This document shows positions 38,444 through 46,358 of a stretch of DNA of 64,000 bases, piece after piece; the first letter of the stretch is position 1; each line of letters begins with the position of its first letter. Where the stretch lies: the NCBI RefSeq assembly GCF_003993775.1, contig NZ_RJRZ01000016.1, forward strand, positions 1-64,000, given 5' to 3'. The stretch comes from Frigidibacter oleivorans. Lineage in GTDB: Bacteria; Pseudomonadota; Alphaproteobacteria; Rhodobacterales; Rhodobacteraceae. The translations under genes and the position numbers were made by a program. The notes beneath the pieces were generated by a model that made no database searches, was not told the DNA's origin, and saw only the letters and a program-made list of their open reading frames with translations.

Positions 38444-39211
38444 ATGCCGTTCCGCAAGGTCGAAACCGCGAAGCTGTCGGACTCGGTGGTGCGGCAGATC
38501 GAGCTGCTGATCCTTCAGGGCATCCTGCGGCCGGGCGAGCGTCTGCCGGCGGAACGCGAGCTGGCCGAACGGCTGGGCGTGTCGCGGCCCTCGCTGCGCG
38601 AGGCGCTGGCCGAGCTGCAGGCGGCTGGGCTGGTCGTCAGCCGTCCCGGCGCGGGGGTCTTCGTGGCCGAGGTTCTGGGCAACGCCTTCTCGCCCGCGCT
38701 GATCCGGCTGTTTGCCAGCCATGACGAGGCGGTGTCGGATTACCTCGACTTCCGCCGCGATCTGGAGGGGCTGGCGGCGGAGCGCGCGGCGCGGCTCGGG
38801 TCCGACACCGACCTGAAGGTGGTGGCCGCGGTGCTGGCGCGGATGGAGACCGCCCATGCCAAGCGCAACCCCGAGGAAGAGGCGGCGCTGGACGCGCAGT
38901 TCCACATGGCGATCCTCGAGGCGAGCCACAACGTCGTGCTGCTGCACATGATGCGGTCGATGTTCGACCTCTTGCGCGAGGGCGTGTTCTACAACCGCCA
39001 GATCATGTTCCGCAATCGCAGCACCCGCGACCTGCTGCTGGACCAGCACCGCGCCATCGAGGCGGCGCTGCGCGCCCGCGACCCGCAGGCGGCCCGGACC
39101 GCGGTGGAGGCGCATCTCGATTTCATCCGCACCGCACTGGCCGAGCAGGGCCGCAGCGCCCGGAACGAGGCTGTGGCGCAGCTGCGGTTCGAACACGAGC
39201 GGGGGCGGTAG
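38444..39211 (+). CDS. GntR/FadR-family transcriptional regulator
   Basis: A 255-aa regulator. The N-terminal winged helix (about 10-75) shows GERLPAERELAERLGVSRPSLREALAELQAAGLV. The all-helical FCD ligand domain follows (DYLDFRRDLEGLAAERAA ... DAQFHMAILEASHN ... DQHRAIEAALRARD), which usually binds an organic acid through a metal. The ATG follows GGAGG by five bases. PdhR- or LldR-like roles are typical, but no target gene is adjacent. Confidence 0.92.
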   Translation: MPFRKVETAKLSDSVVRQIELLILQGILRPGERLPAERELAERLGVSRPSLREALAELQAAGLVVSRPGAGVFVAEVLGNAFSPALIRLFASHDEAVSDYLDFRRDLEGLAAERAARLGSDTDLKVVAAVLARMETAHAKRNPEEEAALDAQFHMAILEASHNVVLLHMMRSMFDLLREGVFYNRQIMFRNRSTRDLLLDQHRAIEAALRARDPQAARTAVEAHLDFIRTALAEQGRSARNEAVAQLRFEHERGR

Positions 39212-39225
39212 AGCAGGGCCCACCG

Positions 39226-39259
39226 CGAAAGGCAAAAGCCCCGGTCCTGCGACCGGGGC
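39226..39259 (-). terminator. Rho-independent terminator of the F0 operon
   Basis: On the minus strand GCCCCGGTC, a four-base loop and GACCGGGGC (39238-39259) are followed by TTTTGCCTTT. It lies 27 bases after the atpF stop. Confidence 0.8.
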
Positions 39260-39286
39260 CTTCGCGAAGATCCGGGTGTGGCGCCC

Positions 39287-39841
39287 TCAGTGCAGCCGGG
39301 CCTCGACCTCGCCGATGGCGGCGTCGATCTGGGCCGACTTGTCGGCGGGCTGCATGTCGCGGGCGATGATCTCGCTCGCGGCGGCCACGGCCACCGACAC
39401 GGCGCGGTTGCGCACCTCGTTCACCGCGGCCTTCTCGGCCGAGGCGATCTGTTCCTCGGCGGCCTTCAGGCGCCGCGCGATCGAGGTCTTCAGGTCGGCC
39501 TTCGCCTTGTCGGCGGCGGCCATCGCCTCTTTCTTCGCGGTGGCGACGATGATGTCCGACTGCTCCATCATCTCCTTCTGCTTGCGCTCGTAAGAGGCGA
39601 GGATCGTCTGGGCCTCCTCGCGCAGCGCGCGGGCCTCGTCGAGTTCCGCGCGGATCGTCGCGGCGCGCTTGTCCAGCAGCCCGCCGATCAGCGCCGGCAC
39701 CTTGAAGTAGACGAGGATGCCGACGAACAGCAGGAAGGCCAGGGTGACGATGAAGTCGGTGTTGCCCAGCGAGAAGAAGGGGCCGGTGGCCGCGAGGGCG
39801 GGACCGGCGGCCAGCAGCAGAACCGGCAGAAGCATCCGCAT
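39287..39841 (-). CDS. atpF: F0F1 ATP synthase subunit b
   Basis: A 184-aa stator subunit. One N-terminal membrane helix ([23 protein letters not shown]) precedes a long alanine/glutamate/lysine-rich helix. The hydrophobic stretch at residues 1-17 ([17 protein letters not shown]) looks like a signal sequence, as in other Rhodobacteraceae b subunits. It follows the b' gene by four bases and ends the F0 operon. Confidence 0.94.
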   Translation of the reverse strand: MRMLLPVLLLAAGPALAATGPFFSLGNTDFIVTLAFLLFVGILVYFKVPALIGGLLDKRAATIRAELDEARALREEAQTILASYERKQKEMMEQSDIIVATAKKEAMAAADKAKADLKTSIARRLKAAEEQIASAEKAAVNEVRNRAVSVAVAAASEIIARDMQPADKSAQIDAAIGEVEARLH

Positions 39842-39845
39842 GGTC

Positions 39846-40421
39846 TTACCCCTTGATCCGGGCGGCCACGGCCGCGTCGATGGCACCGGCATCCGCCCGG
39901 GCGCCGAAATGGGCGACGATCTCTGCCGCGGCTTCGCGGGCGACGGCATTCACCGCCTCCAGCGCGCCGGCACGGATTTCGCCGATCCGCGCTTCCGATT
40001 CCGCCGCCTTCGCCGCGATTTCCGCATCGGCATGGGCAGTCGCGGCGTCTAGGTCGGCCTGGATCTCGGCCTTGGCCGCGGCGACGATCTTCGCCGCCTC
40101 GGCCCGGGCATCGGCCAGCGCCTTGGTATAGGCGGCCTCGGCCTCGCGGGCCTTCAGCTTCATCTCCTCGGCGGTGGCGAGGTCGTTGGTGATCGTGCCC
40201 GCCCGTTCGGCCAGCACGCCGCCGATGCGGGGCAGGGCGATGCGCGACAGCACGAGGTAGATCACCACCAGCGCGACGAGCAGCCAGAAGATCTGATTCG
40301 GAAAGGTTTCGAAGACCAGCTGCGGCATGCCCACGGCACTGCCATGCGCATCGGTGCCGGGCAGCAGCGGATTGACGGCATCCGCCGCATGTGCCGCCGC
40401 TTCTTCCGTTGTTGTTGCCAT
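39846..40421 (-). CDS. atpF': F0F1 ATP synthase subunit b' (second b-type stator)
   Basis: A 191-aa protein with an Ala-rich leader, one membrane helix ([21 protein letters not shown], near residues 44-64) and a long coiled stator helix rich in Ala, Glu and Lys. The presence of both b and b' subunits is typical of photosynthetic-lineage alphaproteobacteria. It lies between the c and b genes as expected. Confidence 0.94.
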   Translation of the reverse strand: MATTTEEAAAHAADAVNPLLPGTDAHGSAVGMPQLVFETFPNQIFWLLVALVVIYLVLSRIALPRIGGVLAERAGTITNDLATAEEMKLKAREAEAAYTKALADARAEAAKIVAAAKAEIQADLDAATAHADAEIAAKAAESEARIGEIRAGALEAVNAVAREAAAEIVAHFGARADAGAIDAAVAARIKG

Positions 40422-40502
40422 GTCTTTCCCCCGGTCCGGCTGGACCTGTCAAACCGTCGGGCAGGCCCCGCGAGGGGCCCGCCCGGCTTCAGCTTTCGGA
40501 GA

Positions 40503-40736
40503 TCAGACCGCGAACAGCAGCAGCAGCGCGACGAGGAACGAGAAGATGCCGAGCGCTTCGGCAAAGGCCATGCCGATGAACAGGGTCGCGGTCTGCGACG
40601 CGGCGGCCGAGGGGTTGCGGAGCGCGCCGGCGAGGTAGTTGCCGGCAACGTTGCCCACCCCCATGGCGGCCCCGGCCATGCCGATGCAGGCCAGACCGGC
40701 GCCGAGATATTGACCGAGTTGGGCGAGGCTTTCCAT
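40503..40736 (-). CDS. atpE: F0F1 ATP synthase subunit c
   Basis: A 77-aa proteolipid with two helices joined by the polar loop LRNPSA. The proton-carrying carboxylate is Glu60 ([11 protein letters not shown]), not Asp. The glycine-rich first helix ([11 protein letters not shown]) has the family pattern. The alphaproteobacterial c-ring gene sits between subunits a and b'. Confidence 0.97.
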   Translation of the reverse strand: MESLAQLGQYLGAGLACIGMAGAAMGVGNVAGNYLAGALRNPSAAASQTATLFIGMAFAEALGIFSFLVALLLLFAV

Positions 40737-40789
40737 GTCGAAGCTCCTTCAGGATTGGAAAGGTTGGAAGATCGGAACCGACCGGGGCC

Positions 40790-41554
40790 TCAGTGGCCCG
40801 GGTGCAGCGCGTCCTTGAGGTAGACGCAGGTGAGGATGGTGAAGACATAGGCCTGGATCAGCGCGACCAGCACCTCGAGCCCGTACATCGCGGTGATGGC
40901 GAGGATCGAGACCGGGGCGATGGCGGCGATGGCTGCAAAGCCCGCGAAGACCTTGATCACCGCGTGGCCGGCCATGACGTTGCCCGCAAGTCGGATGGAG
41001 TGGCTGACCGGCCGCACGAAGTAGGAGATGACCTCGATCACCGCCAGCACCGGACGCAGCGGCAGCGGCGCCGACGAGACCCAGAACAGGTTCAGGAAAT
41101 GCGTGCCGTTCTTGACGAAGCCGAGGATGGTGACGCCGAGGAAGACCATCAGCGCCAGCACCGCGGTAACCGCGATATGCGAGGTGGTCGAGAAGGACAT
41201 CGGGATCAGGCCGAGGAAGTTGGCAAAGACGATGAAGCAGAAGAGCGTCATTACATAGGGGAAGTATTTCAGCCCCTCCTTGCCGGTGATGTCCTCGAGC
41301 ATCTTGTGGACCATGCCGAAGGTCAGTTCGGCGACCGACTGGGCCCGGCTGGGGACGATGGCGCGCCCGCGCGAACCCACGACCAGCAGCAGCACGATCG
41401 CCAGCACCGTGAGCGCCATCCACAGCGTCACATTGGTGGGCGTGTACCAGTGGATCTCTGAGCCGCCGAACAGCGGACGGACCAGGAACTGGTCCATCGG
41501 GTGAAAGGCGAGCCCGCCTTCGGCTGCATGTTCGGTCGCGGTTTCCGTCGCCAC
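40790..41554 (-). CDS. atpB: F0F1 ATP synthase subunit a
   Basis: A 254-aa membrane subunit that forms the proton half-channels. The essential arginine is in [14 protein letters not shown], and the C-terminal segment is [19 protein letters not shown] prefer the GTG at 41554, one base after the atpI stop, because AGGGGAAGTGAA lies just upstream. An ATG five codons earlier (41569) has no ribosome binding site and overlaps atpI. Confidence 0.94.
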   Translation of the reverse strand: MATETATEHAAEGGLAFHPMDQFLVRPLFGGSEIHWYTPTNVTLWMALTVLAIVLLLVVGSRGRAIVPSRAQSVAELTFGMVHKMLEDITGKEGLKYFPYVMTLFCFIVFANFLGLIPMSFSTTSHIAVTAVLALMVFLGVTILGFVKNGTHFLNLFWVSSAPLPLRPVLAVIEVISYFVRPVSHSIRLAGNVMAGHAVIKVFAGFAAIAAIAPVSILAITAMYGLEVLVALIQAYVFTILTCVYLKDALHPGH

Positions 41555-41555
41555 T

Positions 41556-41891
41556 TCACTTCCCCTCATCCGCGGCGGCCTCGGCCGCCTGACGTTTTTC
41601 CTGCATCTCCGTGGCGGTCCGGATCACGGTCTTGATCCCCGCGGCCAGCCCCAGAAGCACGAACAGCACCATCAGGAACGGCATCGTTCCGAACAGCACA
41701 TCCAGCCCGTATCCGATGCCGAAGCCGATCCCGATGCCCGAGACCAGTTCGATCACCATGCGCCAGGCCATTTCGGACTGGCTGAAGTTCTTTCCGACCC
41801 CACCGGACGCGGCACCGGCCTTTTCCGCTCGGGCCCGTGCCAGCCGCGTTTCGAACGCGTCGAGCCGGGTCTTGTCTGGATCCTCGGCCAT
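41556..41891 (-). CDS. atpI: AtpI/AtpZ-family F0 assembly protein
   Basis: A 111-aa protein with a charged N-terminal helix (about 1-45) and two membrane helices ([20 protein letters not shown] and [15 protein letters not shown]), as in AtpI/AtpZ. It assists c-ring assembly or ion transport for the ATP synthase. It is the first gene of the F0 operon. A longer frame to 41984 is open but the ATG at 41891 fits the family start. Confidence 0.9.
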   Translation of the reverse strand: MAEDPDKTRLDAFETRLARARAEKAGAASGGVGKNFSQSEMAWRMVIELVSGIGIGFGIGYGLDVLFGTMPFLMVLFVLLGLAAGIKTVIRTATEMQEKRQAAEAAADEGK

Positions 41892-42060
41892 GCGGGGCCC
41901 CCCGTCGGCAGTTGCGGCCTTGGTAGGGATCGCGGGGGCGTGAGTCAAGGTGCTTCCCGGTCGATGTGATGACGGGCAAACCATTGATTTGTTTATAGAA
42001 TGACGTGGGTCTCGCGCCGCCCTTCACCTCACGGGATGCGGCTGCGGCGAAAACCGTCAT

Positions 42061-42076
42061 TCAACCGATCGGTTGA
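42061..42076 (+). promoter_or_regulatory. Perfect 16-bp palindrome, probable ArsR operator
   Basis: TCAACCGATCGGTTGA is an exact inverted repeat. Its end lies 30 bases upstream of the ArsR-family gene ATG. This position and the two 8-base arms suit autoregulation by a winged-helix dimer. Confidence 0.65.
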
Positions 42077-42106
42077 CGATTGCCGCGACCCTTGCGAAGA
42101 CGGGTC

Positions 42107-42565
42107 ATGCCAGAGGCGCCCGCCCCCCCTGCCGATACCGAACCGCGCGCGGTTCCGCAGCCGCGGCTCGATGCGGTATTCTCGGCGCTGGCGGACCCGA
42201 CGCGGCGCACGATCCTTTCGATGCTGCTGGAGGACGACATGGCGGTGACGGATGTGGCCGACCCGTTCCGGATGTCGCTGGCCGCGATCTCCAAACATCT
42301 GCAGATCCTCGCCGAGGCCGGGCTGATCAGCCAGGAAAAGCGCGGCCGGGTGAAATGGTGCCGGCTGGAACCGGATGCGCTGCGCGAGGCGAGCGTGTGG
42401 ATGCAGGGCTTCGGCCAGTTCGACCGGCTGGACTTCGATGCCTTCGAGCGTTTCCTCGCGGTGGAACTCGACCCGCAGCGCGACGGGTTCGACGCGGTTG
42501 AGGCCGGCGATGGACCCGGCGCGGAGGAGGACACGGAATGCACGTCATTGCCGCAGAACCGCTGA
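42107..42565 (+). CDS. ArsR-family winged-helix transcriptional regulator
   Basis: A 152-aa protein with a winged helix-turn-helix: LDAVFSALADPTRRTILSMLLEDD, then the recognition helix SLAAISKHLQILAEAGLISQ. It lacks the classic metal-binding ELCVCDL, so it is more like SdpR-type repressors than metal sensors. Its last 28 bases overlap the ureidoglycolate lyase gene in another frame. A palindrome just upstream may be its operator. Confidence 0.88.
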   Translation: MPEAPAPPADTEPRAVPQPRLDAVFSALADPTRRTILSMLLEDDMAVTDVADPFRMSLAAISKHLQILAEAGLISQEKRGRVKWCRLEPDALREASVWMQGFGQFDRLDFDAFERFLAVELDPQRDGFDAVEAGDGPGAEEDTECTSLPQNR

Positions 42566-43023
42566 CCGAGCGGGCGTTCGGCCCCTTCGGCGATGTGCTT
42601 CAGGCCGAGGGCACGCCGGACCGGATGATCAATGCGGGCCTGTGCGGGCGCTATCACGACCGGGCGCGGCTCGATTTCGGCGACGGTCGGGCCGGGCTGT
42701 CGATCTTCGACGCGGTGCCCCGGCAACTGCCCTATGGCTTCGATCTGGTCGAGCGGCACCCCGAGGGCAGCCAGGCCTTCCTGCCGATGTCGCTGCAGCC
42801 CTTCCTGGTGATCGTGGCGCCCGATGCGGGCGGGGTGCCGGGCCGGCCGCGCGCCTTCGTCACCGGGCCGGGGCAGGGGATCAACCTGCATCGCGGCACA
42901 TGGCACGGTGTCCTGACCCCGCTGCATGCGCCCGGCCTCTTCGCCGTGGTGGACCGGATCGGACCCGGCGACAACCTGCAGGAACACCGCTACGAGGCGC
43001 CCTGGACGGTGGTGGCGGACTAG
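42538..43023 (+). CDS. allA: Ureidoglycolate lyase
   Basis: A 161-aa cupin-fold enzyme that splits ureidoglycolate to glyoxylate and urea, the last step of allantoin breakdown. Landmarks are FGPFGDVLQAEG, QAFLPMSLQPFLVIVAP and the active-site block NLHRGTWHGVLTPL. GGAGGAGG lies eight bases ahead of the ATG, inside the ArsR gene. No other allantoin genes are nearby, so its regulation by the ArsR protein is an inference from overlap. Confidence 0.92.
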   Translation: MHVIAAEPLTERAFGPFGDVLQAEGTPDRMINAGLCGRYHDRARLDFGDGRAGLSIFDAVPRQLPYGFDLVERHPEGSQAFLPMSLQPFLVIVAPDAGGVPGRPRAFVTGPGQGINLHRGTWHGVLTPLHAPGLFAVVDRIGPGDNLQEHRYEAPWTVVAD

Positions 43024-43179
43024 GGGTTTCGCCGCCCCGTCCCCCGCCATCTGGGCGGGCAACCGCGCAGGCGCGGCAATGATACCGGTTTCGCCCGTTG
43101 CGGTGCGGCGAGCGGGGCTGACAGCGGGCGCGGGCTTCTCTACCATCCTTCCGGCATTCCCGAAGTGCTCGGAGGGGCG

Positions 43180-43683
43180 ATGCTCGACGACGGATTGAAG
43201 ACGCTCTTTGCCGAAACCGGGGAAAATCTCGGGCTGACGCGGCCCGCCTCGCTGTGTTTCGCGGCCATCTGGCGGGCACCGAATCCCCCCTGTGCCGACG
43301 ATCTGGTGCAGGTCGCGGGCATCTCGCGATCGAACGTGTCCACCGCGCTGAAGGAGTTGCGGGCCTGGGGCCTCGTCGCCGTCACCCGGGTGCCGGGCGA
43401 CCGGCGCGAGTTCTTCGTTGCCCCGGCCGACCCCTGGATGCTGGTGCGCCAGATGCTGGCCGAACGCGAACGGCGGGTGCTGAGCCCGGCGGTGGACCGG
43501 CTGCGCGCCCTGCGTCAGGTGGCGCCGGACGGGGCGCTGGCCGAACTGTCCGAGGCGCTGGAGACGATGGCGCTGTGGCAGGCGCGGCTGGCCCGGCTGG
43601 AGCCCGCGGAACTGCAGCAGCTGATGCAGTCCCCCCCGGCGCCGCAGGACCGCAAGAAAAAGAAGAAATCGAAGAAAAGCTGA
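43180..43683 (+). CDS. GbsR/MarR-family transcriptional regulator
   Basis: A 167-aa regulator with a winged helix (about 15-80): ASLCFAAIWRAPNPPCADDLVQVAGISRSNVSTALKELRAWGLV, described by residues 20-63. The rest is a helical dimerisation segment. The C-terminus is a lysine-rich tail (RKKKKKSKKS), possibly for non-specific DNA contact. The ATG follows GGAGGGG; a GTG five codons earlier is possible. GbsR-type proteins often govern osmoprotectant genes, but none is adjacent. Confidence 0.87.
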   Translation: MLDDGLKTLFAETGENLGLTRPASLCFAAIWRAPNPPCADDLVQVAGISRSNVSTALKELRAWGLVAVTRVPGDRREFFVAPADPWMLVRQMLAERERRVLSPAVDRLRALRQVAPDGALAELSEALETMALWQARLARLEPAELQQLMQSPPAPQDRKKKKKSKKS

Positions 43684-43768
43684 TCCCGGCTGCCGGCGGC
43701 GCGGCCCGGTCGCGGGATGCCTGCGTGCCGCCGCTATTCCTGATCAGAAAAATCGGGTTTGACAAGCC

Positions 43769-43783
43769 TGACTTTTTCACTCA
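43769..43783 (+). promoter_or_regulatory. Possible iron-responsive operator (TGA-N9-TCA)
   Basis: TGA (43769-43771), nine bases and TCA (43781-43783) match the IRO-type half-sites used by RirA-like iron regulators. A TTGACA lies just before it at 43759-43764, with no clear -10. It stands 57 bases ahead of the small ORF and hemP. The motif is short, so chance occurrence is possible. Confidence 0.35.
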
Positions 43784-43839
43784 ACTTCCTCGCATAGCCA
43801 ACCGGTCGGGTAGCCGCGCATCCTATCCGAGGGAACAGC

Positions 43840-43998
43840 ATGAAACGCGCAGTCGAAGACCGCCCCCGGGGCGCCGATACGGACCGGACGTTCCTGCCTG
43901 ACCCGGCGGGAGGGATCATGCTGTCGCTGATCGCCGGTCTCGTTCCACGCGGATCCGCCCTGGACCAGGTGTTCGACCGGATCGAGAGGACGTCATGA
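43840..43998 (+). CDS. Small 52-aa protein translationally coupled to hemP
   Basis: A 52-aa frame with GAGGGA six bases before its ATG. Its stop overlaps the hemP start (ATGA), a strong sign that it is translated. The first half is charged (MKRAVEDRPRGADTDR), and a hydrophobic stretch follows (IMLSLIAGLVPRGSALDQVF). I do not recognise a family. A co-regulated small protein of heme/iron uptake, or a leader peptide gating hemP translation, are both possible. Confidence 0.6.
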   Translation: MKRAVEDRPRGADTDRTFLPDPAGGIMLSLIAGLVPRGSALDQVFDRIERTS

Positions 43999-44156
43999 AC
44001 GCAACGCTTTCCACCACCTTCTCGCTGCAGGACGCCGTGCCTGTCCATGATGCCACCCGGCTGACCGAGGGCGGCGTTCAGGCGCGGATCGTGCTGAACG
44101 GGCAGATCTACACGCTGCGCATCACCCGTGCGGGCAAGCTGATCCTGACGAAGTGA
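43995..44156 (+). CDS. hemP: Hemin uptake protein HemP
   Basis: A 53-aa protein with the HemP signature at its C-terminus: IVLNGQIYTLRITRAGKLILTK. HemP is required for heme/iron uptake induction in several proteobacteria; its mechanism is not established. It overlaps the preceding small ORF by four bases and precedes the imelysin gene by 64 bases, placing it at the head of an iron island. Confidence 0.88.
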   Translation: MNATLSTTFSLQDAVPVHDATRLTEGGVQARIVLNGQIYTLRITRAGKLILTK

Positions 44157-44220
44157 GCGGCAGAGACGAGTTTTCCCGGCGGGATGTTCCCGCCGGTCGC
44201 AGGTCCTGAGGGAGGACAGA

Positions 44221-45486
44221 ATGACGCCCCGGCTTTTCGCCATCGCTCTTGCCAGCACCGCCCTGACCGGGCTGCCCGCACTCGCCGCCGAAAAGGCCGA
44301 GGTGCTGGATACCTACGCGGATATCGCCGAGGCCGGCTATTCCGACAGCCTGACCACCGCGCAGGCGCTGCGCGACGCCGTCGCCGCGCTGGTGGAGGCA
44401 CCGTCCGAAGCGACGCTCGACGCCGCGAAAGAGGCCTGGCTGGCCGCGCGGGTGCCCTATCAGCAGACCGAGGTCTTCCGCTTCGGCAACGCCATCGTCG
44501 ATGACTGGGAAGGCAAGGTGAATGCCTGGCCGCTGGACGAGGGCCTGATCGACTATGTCGATTCGGGCTATGGCGAGGCCAGCGATGAAAACGAATACCG
44601 CGTGCTGAACGTCATCGCCAATCCCGGCTTCGACCTGGCCGGCGAGACGGTGGACGCCACCGAGATCACGCCAGAGCTGATCGCCGACACGCTGCACGAG
44701 GCCGACGAGACCGAGGCCAACGTCGCCTCGGGCTATCACGCGATCGAGTTCCTGCTGTGGGGGCAGGATCTGCACGGCACCGAGGCCGGGGCGGGGGAAC
44801 GCCCCTATACCGACTACATGCAGGGCGAGGGCTGCACCGGCGGCAATTGCGACCGCCGCGCGGACTATCTGACCGCGGCAACCGATCTGCTGGTGTCGGA
44901 CCTCGAATACATGGCCGCGCAATGGGCCGAGGGCGGCGCCGCGCGCGAGGCACTGTTGACCGACGAGGATGCGGGCCTGTCGGCGATCCTGACCGGCATG
45001 GGCAGCCTGTCCTATGGCGAACAGGCGGGCGAGCGGATGAAGCTGGGCCTGATGCTGAACGACCCCGAGGAAGAGCATGACTGCTTTTCGGACAATACCC
45101 ATAACAGCCACTACTATGACGGGCTCGGGATCCGGAACGTCTATCTGGGCAGCTATACCCGCACCGACGGCAGCACCGTCTCCGGCCCCTCGGTGTCGGA
45201 ACTGGTGGCCGAGGCCGACCCGGCGGTCGATGCCGAACTGAAGGCCAAGCTCGATCATACCGTGGCGGCGCTGCAGGCGCTGGTGGACGCGGCCGAGGGC
45301 GGCATGGCCTATGACATGATGCTGGCCCCCGGCAATGCCGAGGGCGAGGCGCTGATCACCGCCGCCGTCGACGGGCTGGTGGACCAGACCAGCAGCATCG
45401 AACGCGCGGTGACCGCGCTCGGCGTGTCCGACATCGCCTTCGAAGGCTCCGACAGCCTCGACAACCCCACCGCCGTCTTCCAGTGA
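44221..45486 (+). CDS. Imelysin-family (M75-like) iron-regulated periplasmic protein
   Basis: A 421-aa secreted protein of the imelysin/ICMP group. Signal peptide covers about residues 1-22 (ALAAEK). The conserved GxHxxE motif is present at about residues 171-176 (GYHAIEFLLWG). The helical insulin-like repeats follow, with KLGLMLNDPEEEHDCFSDNTH and LGSYTRTDG. These proteins are iron-induced and thought to bind iron at the cell surface or periplasm; peptidase activity is doubtful. It is the first of two imelysin genes in this island. Confidence 0.93.
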   Translation: MTPRLFAIALASTALTGLPALAAEKAEVLDTYADIAEAGYSDSLTTAQALRDAVAALVEAPSEATLDAAKEAWLAARVPYQQTEVFRFGNAIVDDWEGKVNAWPLDEGLIDYVDSGYGEASDENEYRVLNVIANPGFDLAGETVDATEITPELIADTLHEADETEANVASGYHAIEFLLWGQDLHGTEAGAGERPYTDYMQGEGCTGGNCDRRADYLTAATDLLVSDLEYMAAQWAEGGAAREALLTDEDAGLSAILTGMGSLSYGEQAGERMKLGLMLNDPEEEHDCFSDNTHNSHYYDGLGIRNVYLGSYTRTDGSTVSGPSVSELVAEADPAVDAELKAKLDHTVAALQALVDAAEGGMAYDMMLAPGNAEGEALITAAVDGLVDQTSSIERAVTALGVSDIAFEGSDSLDNPTAVFQ

Positions 45487-45494
45487 CCCTGTCA

Positions 45495-45519
45495 CGGCGG
45501 CGCCCTGCCGGCGCCGCCG
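45495..45519 (+). terminator. Intercistronic hairpin between imelysin and bfd
   Basis: CGGCGGCGCC (45495-45504) pairs perfectly with GGCGCCGCCG (45510-45519) around a five-base loop, nine bases after the imelysin stop. There is no T-run, so it is more likely an attenuator or mRNA-stability element than a full stop. Confidence 0.5.
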
Positions 45520-45539
45520 CTTGCCGCCGAAAGACCAGC

Positions 45540-45833
45540 ATGATCGTCTGTCACTGCCAGTCCATCACCGACCGCGACATCGGCGCCGCCATCGACTGGA
45601 TGCGCGCCGCCGACCCCGAGACCATCATCACGCCCGGCAAGATCTACCGGGCGCTCGGCAAGCGGTCGGATTGCGGCGGCTGCATGCCGCTTTTCCTTGC
45701 CACCATGCGCAAGTCGGACAATCTTGAGGTGCCACCAAACTTGCGCGGCCTGCGCCGCGCGGCAGGAAAGGACACCTCGAATGAAGGGCGACCCGAAGGT
45801 CATCGACTATCTCAACGCGGCCCTGCGGTCTGA
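45540..45833 (+). CDS. bfd: Bacterioferritin-associated ferredoxin
   Basis: A 97-aa [2Fe-2S] protein that reduces bacterioferritin iron for release. Cluster cysteines are Cys4 and Cys6 (MIVCHCQS) and Cys45 and Cys48 (SDCGGC). The gap between pairs is 38 residues, longer than the 32 of E. coli Bfd. The last 53 bases overlap the bfr gene, giving a longer C-terminal tail than usual. Its location next to bfr supports the assignment. Confidence 0.88.
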   Translation: MIVCHCQSITDRDIGAAIDWMRAADPETIITPGKIYRALGKRSDCGGCMPLFLATMRKSDNLEVPPNLRGLRRAAGKDTSNEGRPEGHRLSQRGPAV

Positions 45834-46266
45834 GCTGACCGCGGTCAGCCAGTACTGGCTGCATTACCGGCTGCAGGAGGACTGGGGCTTCGGCCGGATC
45901 GCCGACAAGAGCCGCGCGGAAAGCATCGAGGAGATGCACCACGCCGACAAGCTGATCCAGCGGATCATCTTCCTCGAAGGCCATCCGAACCTGCAAAAGC
46001 TCGACCCGCTGCGCATCGGCCAGACCCTGCGCGAGACGCTGGAGGCCGACCTTGCCGCCGAGCATGACGCCCGCACCCTCTATATCGAGGCGCGCGACCA
46101 TTGCGAAAGCGTGGGCGACTATGTCTCGAAGATCCTGTTCGAGGAACTGATCACCGACGAGGAAGGCCATATCGACTTTCTGGAAACCCAGATCGGCCTG
46201 TTCGAGAAGATCGGCGAGGAACGCTATGGCCTGCTGAACGCCAAACCGGCGAACGAGGCGGAATAA
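45781..46266 (+). CDS. bfr: Bacterioferritin
   Basis: A 161-aa heme-containing ferritin for iron storage. It starts [12 protein letters not shown] as in E. coli Bfr. The heme ligand is Met52 (EEMHH), and ferroxidase residues are Glu18, Glu51, His54, Glu94-region, and the [10 protein letters not shown] helix. Length is standard. It overlaps bfd and forms the storage core of the iron island. Confidence 0.96.
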   Translation: MKGDPKVIDYLNAALRSELTAVSQYWLHYRLQEDWGFGRIADKSRAESIEEMHHADKLIQRIIFLEGHPNLQKLDPLRIGQTLRETLEADLAAEHDARTLYIEARDHCESVGDYVSKILFEELITDEEGHIDFLETQIGLFEKIGEERYGLLNAKPANEAE

Positions 46267-46358
46267 CGCGGCCCGCCCGCCTGCGGCAAAGCGGCCCGTC
46301 CCCTGTCGCAGGCAGTTTTCCGATTGAAAGCCTCGGGCATCGGGCGCTAGCTCGGATC

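Noticed and set aside
43759-43787. TTGACA as a standard housekeeping promoter before hemP
   Set aside because: The -35 is good, but no reasonable -10 lies at 16-18 bases.
43684-43839. A further small gene between the GbsR gene and the hemP leader
   Set aside because: No frame here has a ribosome binding site or conserved features.
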